Source: Lachnospiraceae bacterium
GTDB lineage: Bacteria; Bacillota; Clostridia; Lachnospirales; Lachnospiraceae
DNA: 52,182 nt
Assembly (NCBI GenBank): GCA_017465475.1
Contig: JAFTWC010000075.1
Span: 1 to 52,182, forward strand
Direction of reading: 5' to 3'
Shown one piece after another: positions 18,604 through 26,183 of the stretch. Made by a program: the position numbers and the translations under genes. The stretch's first letter is position 1; each line of letters starts with the position of its first letter. Under the pieces are notes generated by a model that worked only from the letters and a program-made list of their open reading frames with translations, had not been told where the DNA came from and made no database searches.

Positions 18604-19549
18604 GGTCCCAATCTCCTTTCTCCTGTAAGCATTCCCTCACACGCTCTAAATTTCCGCAAAATCGTCTAAAATTCGCCAGATGTACCGAAATATTTATCAT
18701 CACCCCCGATACATTTCCGGACAAATTGACAAACGCGTAGAGCGTTCCGATACTAAGGCTTCCCTTTAAAATCATGGAACCGCCCGCCGACATCAGAAGC
18801 ACAAGAGGAATACAAGACAACATTCCGGACACCGACATCAGTCTTGCCTTTACTCTTTCCTGGGCCACCACCGCATCGTTCCAGCCGGCAATACGCGACT
18901 GATAACGTTTTTCCAGCAGACGTTCTGCCTCAAAAATCCGCACTATAGGAAACACATTCAGAAGAACTCCCGTAATACCGTTCATCTTCTTTTGTTGTTC
19001 CTGCTCTATCTTGGTATATCGATAAATTACCTTTCCGGAAACTGTTGTGTACAATGCCAACCCTGCAACCGGCAGCAGGTAAAAAATCGTCAACCTCACA
19101 TTTTGCGTTAACAAAAACAACAATGTTAGTATAAAGCTGATGACCGTTGTGCATAGTGTAAACAAATTCTCCGATACGTACCGGTTTATGTCCTCCATCT
19201 CATTTTGTAACACGGAAACCGGTTCCGAACCATTTTCCCTTGCGACCTCCCCATACTCTCTTTTCATCGTTACTTTTGCAAGACTCATTCGCAAATCATG
19301 TACGGCATACTCTCCCGTATATGCTGATAGAAACTGCATCCCCCCATGAAACAAGGCTGCCCATATCAAATAAATACTACATCGCACAACGCCTTCCCGG
19401 TATAAGCCGTTTCCTTCCTGCACTCTGTCAATCAGTACCGCCAATTCTTTATTCCAAAATAATGAACTCAACACAGAACCCATGCAACACAACAGAGTAA
19501 AACATACCGCCCGTTTCCGGTTTTGAAACAACTGAAAAACACGCCTCAT
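18578..19549 (-). CDS. ABC exporter membrane subunit A (TMD only)
   Basis: The 323 residues form a type-1 exporter transmembrane domain, with hydrophobic segments near AVCFTLLCCMGSVLSSLFW, FTLCTTVISFILTLLFLL and MLSCIPLVLLMSAGGSMIL. Intracellular loop motifs are visible in between (EYGEVARENGSEPVSVLQNEM). The chain ends just where an NBD would begin in a fused exporter. It is first in the operon, behind the MerR-type promoter. SD AAGGTG precedes the ATG. With subunit B and the ATPase it should make one exporter. Confidence 0.85.
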   Translation of the reverse strand: MRRVFQLFQNRKRAVCFTLLCCMGSVLSSLFWNKELAVLIDRVQEGNGLYREGVVRCSIYLIWAALFHGGMQFLSAYTGEYAVHDLRMSLAKVTMKREYGEVARENGSEPVSVLQNEMEDINRYVSENLFTLCTTVISFILTLLFLLTQNVRLTIFYLLPVAGLALYTTVSGKVIYRYTKIEQEQQKKMNGITGVLLNVFPIVRIFEAERLLEKRYQSRIAGWNDAVVAQERVKARLMSVSGMLSCIPLVLLMSAGGSMILKGSLSIGTLYAFVNLSGNVSGVMINISVHLANFRRFCGNLERVRECLQEKGDWDHGDFTERG

Positions 19550-19580
19550 TCTTTCACCTTCTTCCGTTTCGTTTCTTCTT

Positions 19581-19611
19581 ATCCTAAACTATGTCCCAAG
19601 GACAGAGTCAA
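19581..19611 (-). promoter_or_regulatory. MerR-type promoter with operator
   Basis: TTGACT (19606-19611), a 19-bp spacer and TAGGAT (19581-19586) on the minus strand. The dyad ACTATGTCC (19588-19596) / GGACAGAGT (19600-19608) is centred in the spacer and matches at eight of nine positions. A 19-bp spacer with a central palindrome is the hallmark of promoters activated by MerR proteins, and a MerR gene ends this operon. Confidence 0.8.
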
Positions 19612-19633
19612 GATAAATTCCAAATAAACGAAC

Positions 19634-19663
19634 AAGGGCGACACAGCTTCCTGTGTCGCCCTT
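19634..19663 (-). terminator. terminator after the EAL protein gene
   Basis: AAGGGCGACACAG (19634-19646) pairs fully with CTGTGTCGCCCTT (19651-19663) around a four-base loop. TTGTTCGTTT follows on the minus strand. Confidence 0.85.
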
Positions 19664-19740
19664 TCTTCTTGCGTATAACGCTATAACATATGTCGCCTGT
19701 GCCAAACCCAATGCAAACATATAATACATTACTGAATTTC

Positions 19741-22272
19741 TTATACCGGTGTTGCCGAACCGTATGCCTTTATCGGACGTCCGTTTGCATCAAACTCCGT
19801 AGTGTATTTCACCCGGAACGGTACTCTCGCCTCCGTGAGCGGCATCACCGCCTCAAGCTCCGGTACGCCGGCCTCAATCTGCTTATGCCAGTCACGATAC
19901 ATATCCGCCACTTCCGGCGGGAAAATCCCCCGTTCAATGGCACTGTCCGGATAGTTCGTTAAAACCTCCGGCAGACCAAGGTCGCGCATACAGCGGAAAC
20001 ACGGTCGCATCTCCTTTGTAGCCACATTGTACTCCCAGTAGAACATATTGGCATGCTCACTTGCCGCTTTAAACCTTTTCTCATTATCCTTCAGAGCTTG
20101 ATAGTATTCTTTCTCGATGGTCACATTCCGTATCATTGCATAAAACAGATAATGATTTCCGTTGTGCCCGATCATGCGCACATTAGACCGAATACACACC
20201 TTCTCTTCTCCGCAACAAGAGGATGACAACATTCTCCAAGTATCACACTCTTGCTCTTCTCCTGTTTCTACCGCCCGACGTAACGTATCGGAATAAGTTT
20301 TTCCGTTCTCTTCATCGAAAAACGACATCGGATCTGTTTCAATCAAATCCTTCTCGGATAAATTCATTCCCAGTTCCCGGAGATATTTCTTGTTCACCCG
20401 CAGGATTTCTACTTTTCCGCTATGGTACTCAAAAATCGCCGCACCACCTACAAAATTACTGAAGATAAGAGTCTCCTGCGATTTCGGCTCCCAAAAGTCT
20501 CTCGCATTCTGCGTTTCACCCTGATTTTCCTTAAACGTCGTCACATCCAGTGTACTCTTTCCTAACAATTCTTCAAACTCCTCTTCCGGAAGAGGTTTTG
20601 AATACAAGTAACCCTGAATATATTCACAGCCGATACTACGCAAAAAGTCTGCCTGTCCCATAGTTTCCACACCTTCTGCTATGACCGGCATATCCAGCCA
20701 CTTCGCCATACGGACAATGGAACTGATAATGGTGCCGCCACGGTTGTTGTTTGCCTTTTCTGACAAAAATAACATATCTAACTTAATAATATCCAAATCC
20801 ACTTCCCGCAGCACATTCAAAGAGGAATATCCGCTTCCGAAATCATCCATCTCCACCACATAACCACAGGCACGCAGACGTTTTACAATCTCGTTGACCC
20901 GATCACTTCCGCCTACAATGGCAGACTCCGTAATCTCTACCCGCAAGTACTTTACCGGAACATCATACTTCATGCGGAGTTCTTCCAACTTTTCCACAAA
21001 CCGCGGTTGAAAAATATCATACTGGGAGAAATTAGATGATATCGGTACAATCGGTATATTACGGTCCAAACATTTTCTCAGAAAACAACAAACCTGCCCG
21101 AATACATACAAGTCAAGCTGTGTGATAAATCCGTTCTTCTCAAAAATCGGAATAAACAGTCCCGGCGAAACCAAGCCTCTTTCCGGGTGTTTCCAACGAA
21201 CCAAAGCCTCCGCGCCCATCAAACTTCCCGTTGCATGATTGTACTGAGGCTGATAGTACACCAAAAACTGCTGTTCCGCCAAAGCCTCTTCCATAATACC
21301 GGCAATTTCCTGCTCACTCAGCAAATTACTTCGAAGGGATTCCGTATAATAATTGCACTTCAAAGTATAACTTCCCTTAATGGTAGACTGGGCCAGTATT
21401 GCACGGTCCATCATAGCAACTGCAGAAAGAGACTCCCCCGTTGTTACATAGATACCAACATTACATGCAATGGCAAACGGTAAATCAAACTCTGTGAGCC
21501 CGTTTAACAACTGTTCTACCAACTGTTCCAACGCTTCGCCGGAAGTTTTGGTAAAGAAAATGAATCGGTCCGAATTAATTCGGCAAGCTAGATCCTTCCT
21601 GTCAATCAAACCTAAAATCAAATCTGCCACATAACAAAGAACCCGGTCCCCCTCTGCCATGCCGAACATATCATTGATTGCTTTAAAGCGAAGTACGTCA
21701 AAATAAACCATAGCATACTTTCCGGCTGCCGTATCCTCCGGATTTTTCTGCATGATTGATTCTACTTTTCTGCAAAATGCATTTCGATTCAAAAGTCCCG
21801 TCAGTTCATCATTTTCCGCTCTCTGCTTAAAGCGCTGACTGGTGGCAATCTCATCTGTAATGTCTGTAATCGTGATTGTCAGTGCGGCACCGGGAACAGC
21901 AGAGATAATACCGATACAGTACCATCGCCCCTCTTGTCCGGTGTTTCGAATGAAGTATTCCTCATACGTTGCCGTCGGAATACCCGCAATAGATGTTTCA
22001 TTAATTTGGGTTTGAAGCTGTTCCGCAACTTCCTTTGTACACAAACCATCCTGAGCAAACACTTCCCATAACGGTCTGTCATCAAAATTTGCCGTAAACA
22101 TTTCTTTTATCGTATCAGGATAAGAAAAGCGCTTCGTACTGCAATCATATTGAATCACCAAAGACTGCTCATATTTTCTTCCTGTTCGATTTGCGATTTC
22201 ATACCCGCTTTTCATCTGTCCCGTTCGCCTAACTCCTCTTACGGGCACTTGCGCATTCGTTTGTCTAACCAT
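19741..22272 (-). CDS. c-di-GMP phosphodiesterase: PAS, degenerate GGDEF, EAL, PAS
   Basis: The 843-residue protein has an N-terminal PAS-like region, a GGDEF fold whose signature is replaced by NSDRF, and an EAL domain with EALVRWKHPERG, VEITES, MDDFGSGYSSLNVL, IIKLD, VIAEGVET and QGYLYSKPLP. The C-terminal about 240 residues contain further PAS-like sensory segments. The intact EAL motifs indicate active c-di-GMP hydrolysis; the GGDEF domain should not synthesise it. No membrane helices are seen, so it senses something cytoplasmic. The start is the ATG at 22272 after GGAGGAGG; a GTG five codons upstream lies inside that SD. Single gene with its own promoter and terminator. Confidence 0.9.
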   Translation of the reverse strand: MVRQTNAQVPVRGVRRTGQMKSGYEIANRTGRKYEQSLVIQYDCSTKRFSYPDTIKEMFTANFDDRPLWEVFAQDGLCTKEVAEQLQTQINETSIAGIPTATYEEYFIRNTGQEGRWYCIGIISAVPGAALTITITDITDEIATSQRFKQRAENDELTGLLNRNAFCRKVESIMQKNPEDTAAGKYAMVYFDVLRFKAINDMFGMAEGDRVLCYVADLILGLIDRKDLACRINSDRFIFFTKTSGEALEQLVEQLLNGLTEFDLPFAIACNVGIYVTTGESLSAVAMMDRAILAQSTIKGSYTLKCNYYTESLRSNLLSEQEIAGIMEEALAEQQFLVYYQPQYNHATGSLMGAEALVRWKHPERGLVSPGLFIPIFEKNGFITQLDLYVFGQVCCFLRKCLDRNIPIVPISSNFSQYDIFQPRFVEKLEELRMKYDVPVKYLRVEITESAIVGGSDRVNEIVKRLRACGYVVEMDDFGSGYSSLNVLREVDLDIIKLDMLFLSEKANNNRGGTIISSIVRMAKWLDMPVIAEGVETMGQADFLRSIGCEYIQGYLYSKPLPEEEFEELLGKSTLDVTTFKENQGETQNARDFWEPKSQETLIFSNFVGGAAIFEYHSGKVEILRVNKKYLRELGMNLSEKDLIETDPMSFFDEENGKTYSDTLRRAVETGEEQECDTWRMLSSSCCGEEKVCIRSNVRMIGHNGNHYLFYAMIRNVTIEKEYYQALKDNEKRFKAASEHANMFYWEYNVATKEMRPCFRCMRDLGLPEVLTNYPDSAIERGIFPPEVADMYRDWHKQIEAGVPELEAVMPLTEARVPFRVKYTTEFDANGRPIKAYGSATPV

Positions 22273-22371
22273 ATATACCTCCTCCACTTCTCCCGTAAGG
22301 TATTCCGTCCCGGAACAGCTTGACCGAAATCAGTTTTAGCGCAATATTGTCTATTAGATGTACTTATCTGT

Positions 22372-22400
22372 ATTATAAGCGAAATTAACTAAAATAGCAA
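22372..22400 (-). promoter_or_regulatory. promoter of the EAL gene at 19741
   Basis: TTGCTA (22395-22400), a 17-bp spacer and TATAAT (22372-22377) on the minus strand. The -35 falls inside the downstream arm of the preceding gene's terminator hairpin. Confidence 0.65.
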
Positions 22401-22436
22401 CCGTTTTCTTTAATAATTACTGAAAAACGGTTGCTA
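22395..22436 (-). terminator. terminator after aldo/keto reductase 1
   Basis: A 13-bp stem (22395-22407 with 22424-22436, AGCAACCGTTTT and its complement) is followed by TTTTAGTT on the minus strand. Confidence 0.75.
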
Positions 22437-22458
22437 CTGTCAAACTCTGTCAGCACCT

Positions 22459-23580
22459 TTAATCCAACTTTTCACTGGCCTCTTTTAACAGCTCAATAAT
22501 GGATAAATGCTGCGGGCAAACACTTTCACACTGTCCGCAACCGATACAATCCTTTGCGCGACCGCTCCGTCCCACCAATCCATTGTAAAAGAAATGCGGA
22601 CGATTATCATTTTTCGGATACAAACGCTTTGTATTTAGTGCCCGGAACACATCCGGAATCAAGATACCGGAAGGACATCCGTCCACACAATACCGACAAG
22701 AGGTACACGGAACAAGCGGCATGCTGTGCATCTTTTCCACCACTGTGTCAATTGCTTTTTTCTCCTTCTCATTTAACGGTTCAAAATTCGTAAACGTGTT
22801 GATGTTATCCTGCATTTGTTCTTCTGTGGACATACCGCTCAGAATAGTTGCCACTCCGTCTAAAGACGCAACAAACCGAAATGCCCAGGATGCGATGGAA
22901 GCTTCCTTATTTTCCGCCTTCAAAATCGCCTCCAGATTATCTTCCATCTTCGCTAACATTCCGCCCTTTACCGGCTCCATAATAATCATCGGAATATTAC
23001 GCTTTCTTAAAATCTCATATAACTTTCCGGAATGTACAATCGGGTTGTCCCAGTCCACATAGTTTAACTGAATCTGAACAAACTCCAGTTCCGAATGCTC
23101 GTCCACAATCTTTTCCAAAAGAGCCGGCGTTCCGTGGAAGGATAAACCGAAGTGCTTAATCTTTCCCTGCTTTTTCTTTTCCACCGCCCAGTTAAAGCAG
23201 TCATACTGCACGTACTTGTCATAATTTCCGCCGTCTTCCACACTGTGAAGCAGATAGAAATCAAAATAGTCCACACCGGCACGCTCACACTGGATATCAA
23301 ATATCTTATCTCTGTCTTCAAAGCTATGTATTTCCCAAGCCGGAAGCTTCGTAGCAAGATAGAAAGAATCTCTCGGATACCTCTTTACAACAGCTTCTCT
23401 TACCGCCACTTCAGACTTTCCCCCATGATATACATAGGCAGTATCAAAGTAGTTCATACCATTTTTCATATACGCATCTACCATGTCACACACACGGGAC
23501 ATATCAATTTCTCCATCCTTTTCCGGCAAACGCATCAATCCGAATCCAAGCTTCGGTAACTTACTTACATCTACACTCAT
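22459..23580 (-). CDS. aldo/keto reductase with C-terminal ferredoxin domain
   Basis: The first about 270 residues are an AKR barrel. It has GFGLMRLP, the catalytic Asp/Tyr of NYFDTAYVYHG, Lys in LATKLP and His in FYLLHS. The tail carries two cysteine clusters, CTSCRYCVDGCPSG and CIGCGQCESVCPQ, which should bind two 4Fe-4S clusters. The family (373 residues here) is common in anaerobes; substrate and electron partner are unknown. SD AGGAGG precedes the ATG. A second member lies at 36257-37432. Confidence 0.92.
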   Translation of the reverse strand: MSVDVSKLPKLGFGLMRLPEKDGEIDMSRVCDMVDAYMKNGMNYFDTAYVYHGGKSEVAVREAVVKRYPRDSFYLATKLPAWEIHSFEDRDKIFDIQCERAGVDYFDFYLLHSVEDGGNYDKYVQYDCFNWAVEKKKQGKIKHFGLSFHGTPALLEKIVDEHSELEFVQIQLNYVDWDNPIVHSGKLYEILRKRNIPMIIMEPVKGGMLAKMEDNLEAILKAENKEASIASWAFRFVASLDGVATILSGMSTEEQMQDNINTFTNFEPLNEKEKKAIDTVVEKMHSMPLVPCTSCRYCVDGCPSGILIPDVFRALNTKRLYPKNDNRPHFFYNGLVGRSGRAKDCIGCGQCESVCPQHLSIIELLKEASEKLD

Positions 23581-23652
23581 TTCTGTTCCTCCTGATCTTC
23601 ACAAACATCGTTGCTCTGTTCTTTTCATTATATTCATATCTTTTGTGTTCTC

Positions 23653-23661
23653 AGTATATCA
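23653..23661 (-). promoter_or_regulatory. extended -10 promoter of aldo/keto reductase 1
   Basis: TGA-extended TATACT on the minus strand (TATACT at 23653-23658), about 75 bp before the start. No good -35 at 16-18 bp. Confidence 0.45.
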
Positions 23662-23760
23662 TAGGTTTTTTCAAATCGCACCAATATTTTTCTGTAGAAT
23701 ATGAACAAAATAAAGTAAAATGAAGAAATTGATTTTTCCCCTTTATCACGCTAAAATGAA

Positions 23761-23774
23761 GTATTTCAAAATAC
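23761..23774. promoter_or_regulatory. palindrome just upstream of the GH9 promoter
   Basis: GTATTT-CA-AAATAC, with perfect six-base arms, ends four bases before the -35 of the GH9 promoter. A candidate operator for a sugar-responsive regulator; no regulator is encoded next to it. Confidence 0.4.
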
Positions 23775-23778
23775 GCAG

Positions 23779-23807
23779 TTGACCTTTTCCCCGCAAACTA
23801 ATATAAT
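23779..23807 (+). promoter_or_regulatory. promoter of the GH9 gene
   Basis: TTGACC (23779-23784), a 17-bp spacer and TATAAT (23802-23807), 64 bp before the ATG. Confidence 0.85.
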
Positions 23808-23871
23808 ATATTTAATCTCATTGCAATTCATTTTCTTGCATTTAAGCATACGTATACAAAGGAGGTTTTTT

Positions 23872-25584
23872 ATGAATATTTACGTAAATCAGTTAGGTTA
23901 TCTTCCAAACACTGCAAAACACGCCGTTCTCGCTTGCCCGCCGGAACAAAGTGCAGAACTTTCTGCTGTTTCCGATAAAGCACGAATTTGTAAGGAGGAC
24001 GGCACCTGCCTCTTAGAAAAAGAACTGATTCCCTTCGGACCGGACACCGCTTCCGGCGACTACGTATTCCGTATCGACTTTTCGGAAATAACCGAGTGCG
24101 GCACCTATGTAGTAAAATGGAACAATGAAACTTCCTATCCGTTCCGGATTGCACCGGATTTATATACAAAGCTTAATGTACTTTTATCAAAAGCTTTATA
24201 CTTCCAGCGTTGCGGCATGGAACTGACAGCGCCGTATGCCGGAAAATATGCCCGCAAAACCTGTCATACCGCACCGACCGTTCTTTGGACCGAATACGAG
24301 AAGTTTTTAAACAATGAGTTACCGGAAGATTCCATGCAAAAGTTTGATATCCGGGGCGGTTGGCACGATGCCGGTGACTACGGGCGCTATACCACCGCTG
24401 CCGCTTGTGCCCTGGGACACATCCTTTACGCATATCGCTTTTTCCCGGACGCATTTACCCAATCCCTTAACATTCCGGAAAGCGGAAACGGTATTCCTGA
24501 CATTTTAAACGAGTGTCGCTATGAACTGGACTGGATGCTTCAGATGCAGGCAGAAGACGGCAGCGTATATCACAAACACACCACAAAAAATCACGCAGGA
24601 TTTGTAATGCCTTGTGATGATACCAACCAAATGATTTTGTTGCCGCCTTCCTCTATGGCCGTTGCGGATTTTGTTGCCACCATGGCATTAGCCTCCCGTA
24701 TCTACCGCCCGTTTGATGCAGAATTTGCAGACCGTGCATTGACCGCAGCAAAAAAATCTCAGGCATGGCTTGTTGCCCATCCGGAGTTTTTATTTGAACA
24801 TATCAAAGAATGCGGTACCGGCGGATACGGTGACCGTTCCGATATAGATGAACGTATGTGGGCTGCCATGGAGTTATACCGCACCACCGGAGAAGAACAT
24901 TATTTAGAACTGGCACGAAGCTTTTTCGAGAAACATCCGAACCCGATTCAATACGGTTGGGCCGATATCAGTGGGTTTGCGGGCTGGGCCTTATTAGAAG
25001 ACGAACTGACCCTTGATGCTTCTTTTGTACAGTCCGGTACTCTTACTTCCGCAGAGCAGGACTTCCGTGTCGCCTACAAGGCTCTGCTTCAAAAGGAAGC
25101 AGACCATCTGTTAGAAGTCATGACCTCCTCCGGTTACGGCGTCGCCCTGGAGGAAAAAGAATATTGCTGGGGAAGTAATCTTAGTGTACTGAACCGCGGC
25201 ATGCTGTTCGGTACAACTTACCGTTTGAATCCGAAGCCGGAATACTTTACTGCCGTGGTTCGTCAAATGGATTATCTTCTCGGCATCAATGCCACAGACT
25301 ACAGCTACGTTACCGGCGTGGGTGCGCATGCTTTCTGCAACCCGCATAACCGTATTACCGTAGCGGCTCATTTAGAGGAAGGAGAAACCATTCCGGGCTA
25401 TGTATCCGGCGGAGCCAACGGCACCCGTTGGGTAGACCCGTTAGCAAAAGAACTGATTCCGGAAGGCACTCCGCCGATGAAGTGCTTTGTGGACCGTTGG
25501 GAATGCTACTCTCTGAATGAAATTACGATTTACTGGAACTCCCCGGCCATTTTCTGCGCGGCGTTTTTGGATTGTGTGAAGTAA
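23872..25584 (+). CDS. GH9 beta-glucanase, apparently cytoplasmic
   Basis: Glycoside hydrolase family 9 cleaves beta-1,4-glucans by an inverting mechanism. The 570 residues have an N-terminal Ig-like CelD_N domain (about 1-90, NIYVNQLGYLP) and an (alpha/alpha)6 barrel. DAGD at 166-169 supplies the catalytic base, Glu 550 in SLNEITIYWNSP is the catalytic acid, and CNPHNRIT stands in for the usual PHHR motif. There is no signal peptide, dockerin or carbohydrate-binding module. The ATG at 23872 has AAAGGAGG; the frame stays open to 23779, but that overlaps the promoter. This suggests intracellular cleavage of imported cellodextrins or mixed-linkage oligosaccharides. It is a monocistronic gene. 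Confidence 0.92.
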   Translation: MNIYVNQLGYLPNTAKHAVLACPPEQSAELSAVSDKARICKEDGTCLLEKELIPFGPDTASGDYVFRIDFSEITECGTYVVKWNNETSYPFRIAPDLYTKLNVLLSKALYFQRCGMELTAPYAGKYARKTCHTAPTVLWTEYEKFLNNELPEDSMQKFDIRGGWHDAGDYGRYTTAAACALGHILYAYRFFPDAFTQSLNIPESGNGIPDILNECRYELDWMLQMQAEDGSVYHKHTTKNHAGFVMPCDDTNQMILLPPSSMAVADFVATMALASRIYRPFDAEFADRALTAAKKSQAWLVAHPEFLFEHIKECGTGGYGDRSDIDERMWAAMELYRTTGEEHYLELARSFFEKHPNPIQYGWADISGFAGWALLEDELTLDASFVQSGTLTSAEQDFRVAYKALLQKEADHLLEVMTSSGYGVALEEKEYCWGSNLSVLNRGMLFGTTYRLNPKPEYFTAVVRQMDYLLGINATDYSYVTGVGAHAFCNPHNRITVAAHLEEGETIPGYVSGGANGTRWVDPLAKELIPEGTPPMKCFVDRWECYSLNEITIYWNSPAIFCAAFLDCVK

Positions 25585-25627
25585 ACATAAGCTTCGCTAT
25601 CATTGCAATCGAGAAGTTCCATAAGAA

Positions 25628-25648
25628 AGAGTCCGCTTTGCGGACTCT
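25628..25648 (+). terminator. hairpin after the GH9 gene
   Basis: AGAGTCCGC-TTT-GCGGACTCT: nine perfect pairs and a three-base loop, 43 bp after the GH9 stop. No T-tract follows on the plus strand, so it may stabilise or only weakly terminate the message. Confidence 0.5.
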
Positions 25649-25707
25649 CACGCCGAGCGCAACCGGAAAACTACAGTTACGCCACGTGATTACAACTTTT
25701 TGTAGCT

Positions 25708-26102
25708 TACCATGATAAGAGTGCATAGGCAAATATCTCATGGTACAGAAACAAAACTGAATTTAAAAAATACCATGAGAAAAGTACACGAATAAGAATA
25801 TCAGGGTACAAAAACAAAACTGTTTTTAAAAAATACCATGAGAAGAAAATACGAAGGAATATTTCATGGTATTATCTTACATTATTTCCGTATCCGGTCA
25901 AGAAAATGTGTGATCAACACAAAAAGAAAGCGTATTTTTACCATGAGAAATAACAATCTTAATACATATCATGGCAAAAAGAAAAAGGTGCAATAATTTT
26001 CTTACCATGACAACGTAAAAGAAACCGAAAACTCATGGTAAAAGAAAAAAGAGGTATAAATAATTACCATGAGGTTACCCCAAAACAAATATCTTCATGG
26101 CA
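25708..26102. repeat. array of six TACCATGA-N22-TCATGGTA dyad units
   Basis: Six inverted pairs of an 8-bp box occupy this gene-free stretch. Left boxes (TACCATGA) start at 25708, 25771, 25834, 25939, 26003 and 26065. Right boxes start at 25738, 25801, 25864, 25969, 26033 and 26095. The start-to-start distance is 30 bp in all six. All left boxes are exact; right boxes are exact in units 1, 3 and 5, TCAGGGTA in unit 2 and TCATGGCA in units 4 and 6. Interiors are 22 bp and differ in sequence; linkers are 25, 25, 67, 26 and 24 bp and A-rich. The neighbouring genes converge on it, so it is not an ordinary promoter operator. Function unknown. The whole gap 25585-26183 contains no credible gene; apart from the array it holds the hairpins at 25628 and 26129. 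Confidence 0.93.
25742..25867. repeat. 63-bp tandem duplication inside the dyad array
   Basis: 25742-25804 and 25805-25867 align without gaps at about 50 of 63 positions. Each copy comprises the linker (GGTACA, then a CAAAACTG-containing A-rich stretch) and most of a dyad unit. Linkers 1 and 2 match at 22 of 25 bases, whereas the interiors of units 2 and 3 have diverged more than the boxes. Confidence 0.75.
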
Positions 26103-26128
26103 ATTCTAATACCTATTCAGCAAAACAA

Positions 26129-26171
26129 GAACCCCTTGTATCGCCACCATTTATGTCGACACAAGGGGTTC
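26129..26171 (-). terminator. terminator after the GNAT gene
   Basis: GAACCCCTTGT (26129-26139) pairs fully with ACAAGGGGTTC (26161-26171). TTGTTTTG follows on the minus strand, just beyond the GNAT stop. The loop is 21 nt. Confidence 0.7.
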
Positions 26172-26183
26172 CCATTTCATACA

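Noticed and set aside
17956-19549. One TMD-NBD exporter broken by a frameshift
   Set aside because: The ATPase gene has its own well-spaced AAGGAGA and ATG, and a second TMD-only gene follows, so separate subunits explain it better.
25708-26102. CRISPR array
   Set aside because: The repeats are 8-bp inverted boxes, not direct repeats of 23-47 bp. Interiors are 22 bp but bracketed by opposite orientations, and no cas gene is present.
25708-26102. Integron attC sites, Xer/dif sites or plasmid iterons
   Set aside because: No RYYYAAC/GTTRRRY boxes, no 11-6-11 dif geometry, no integrase or Rep gene nearby, and the boxes alternate in orientation instead of repeating head to tail.
25585-26183. Short open frames across the array
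   Set aside because: They have no SD, poor composition, and run through the terminator hairpins; nothing resembles a protein family.
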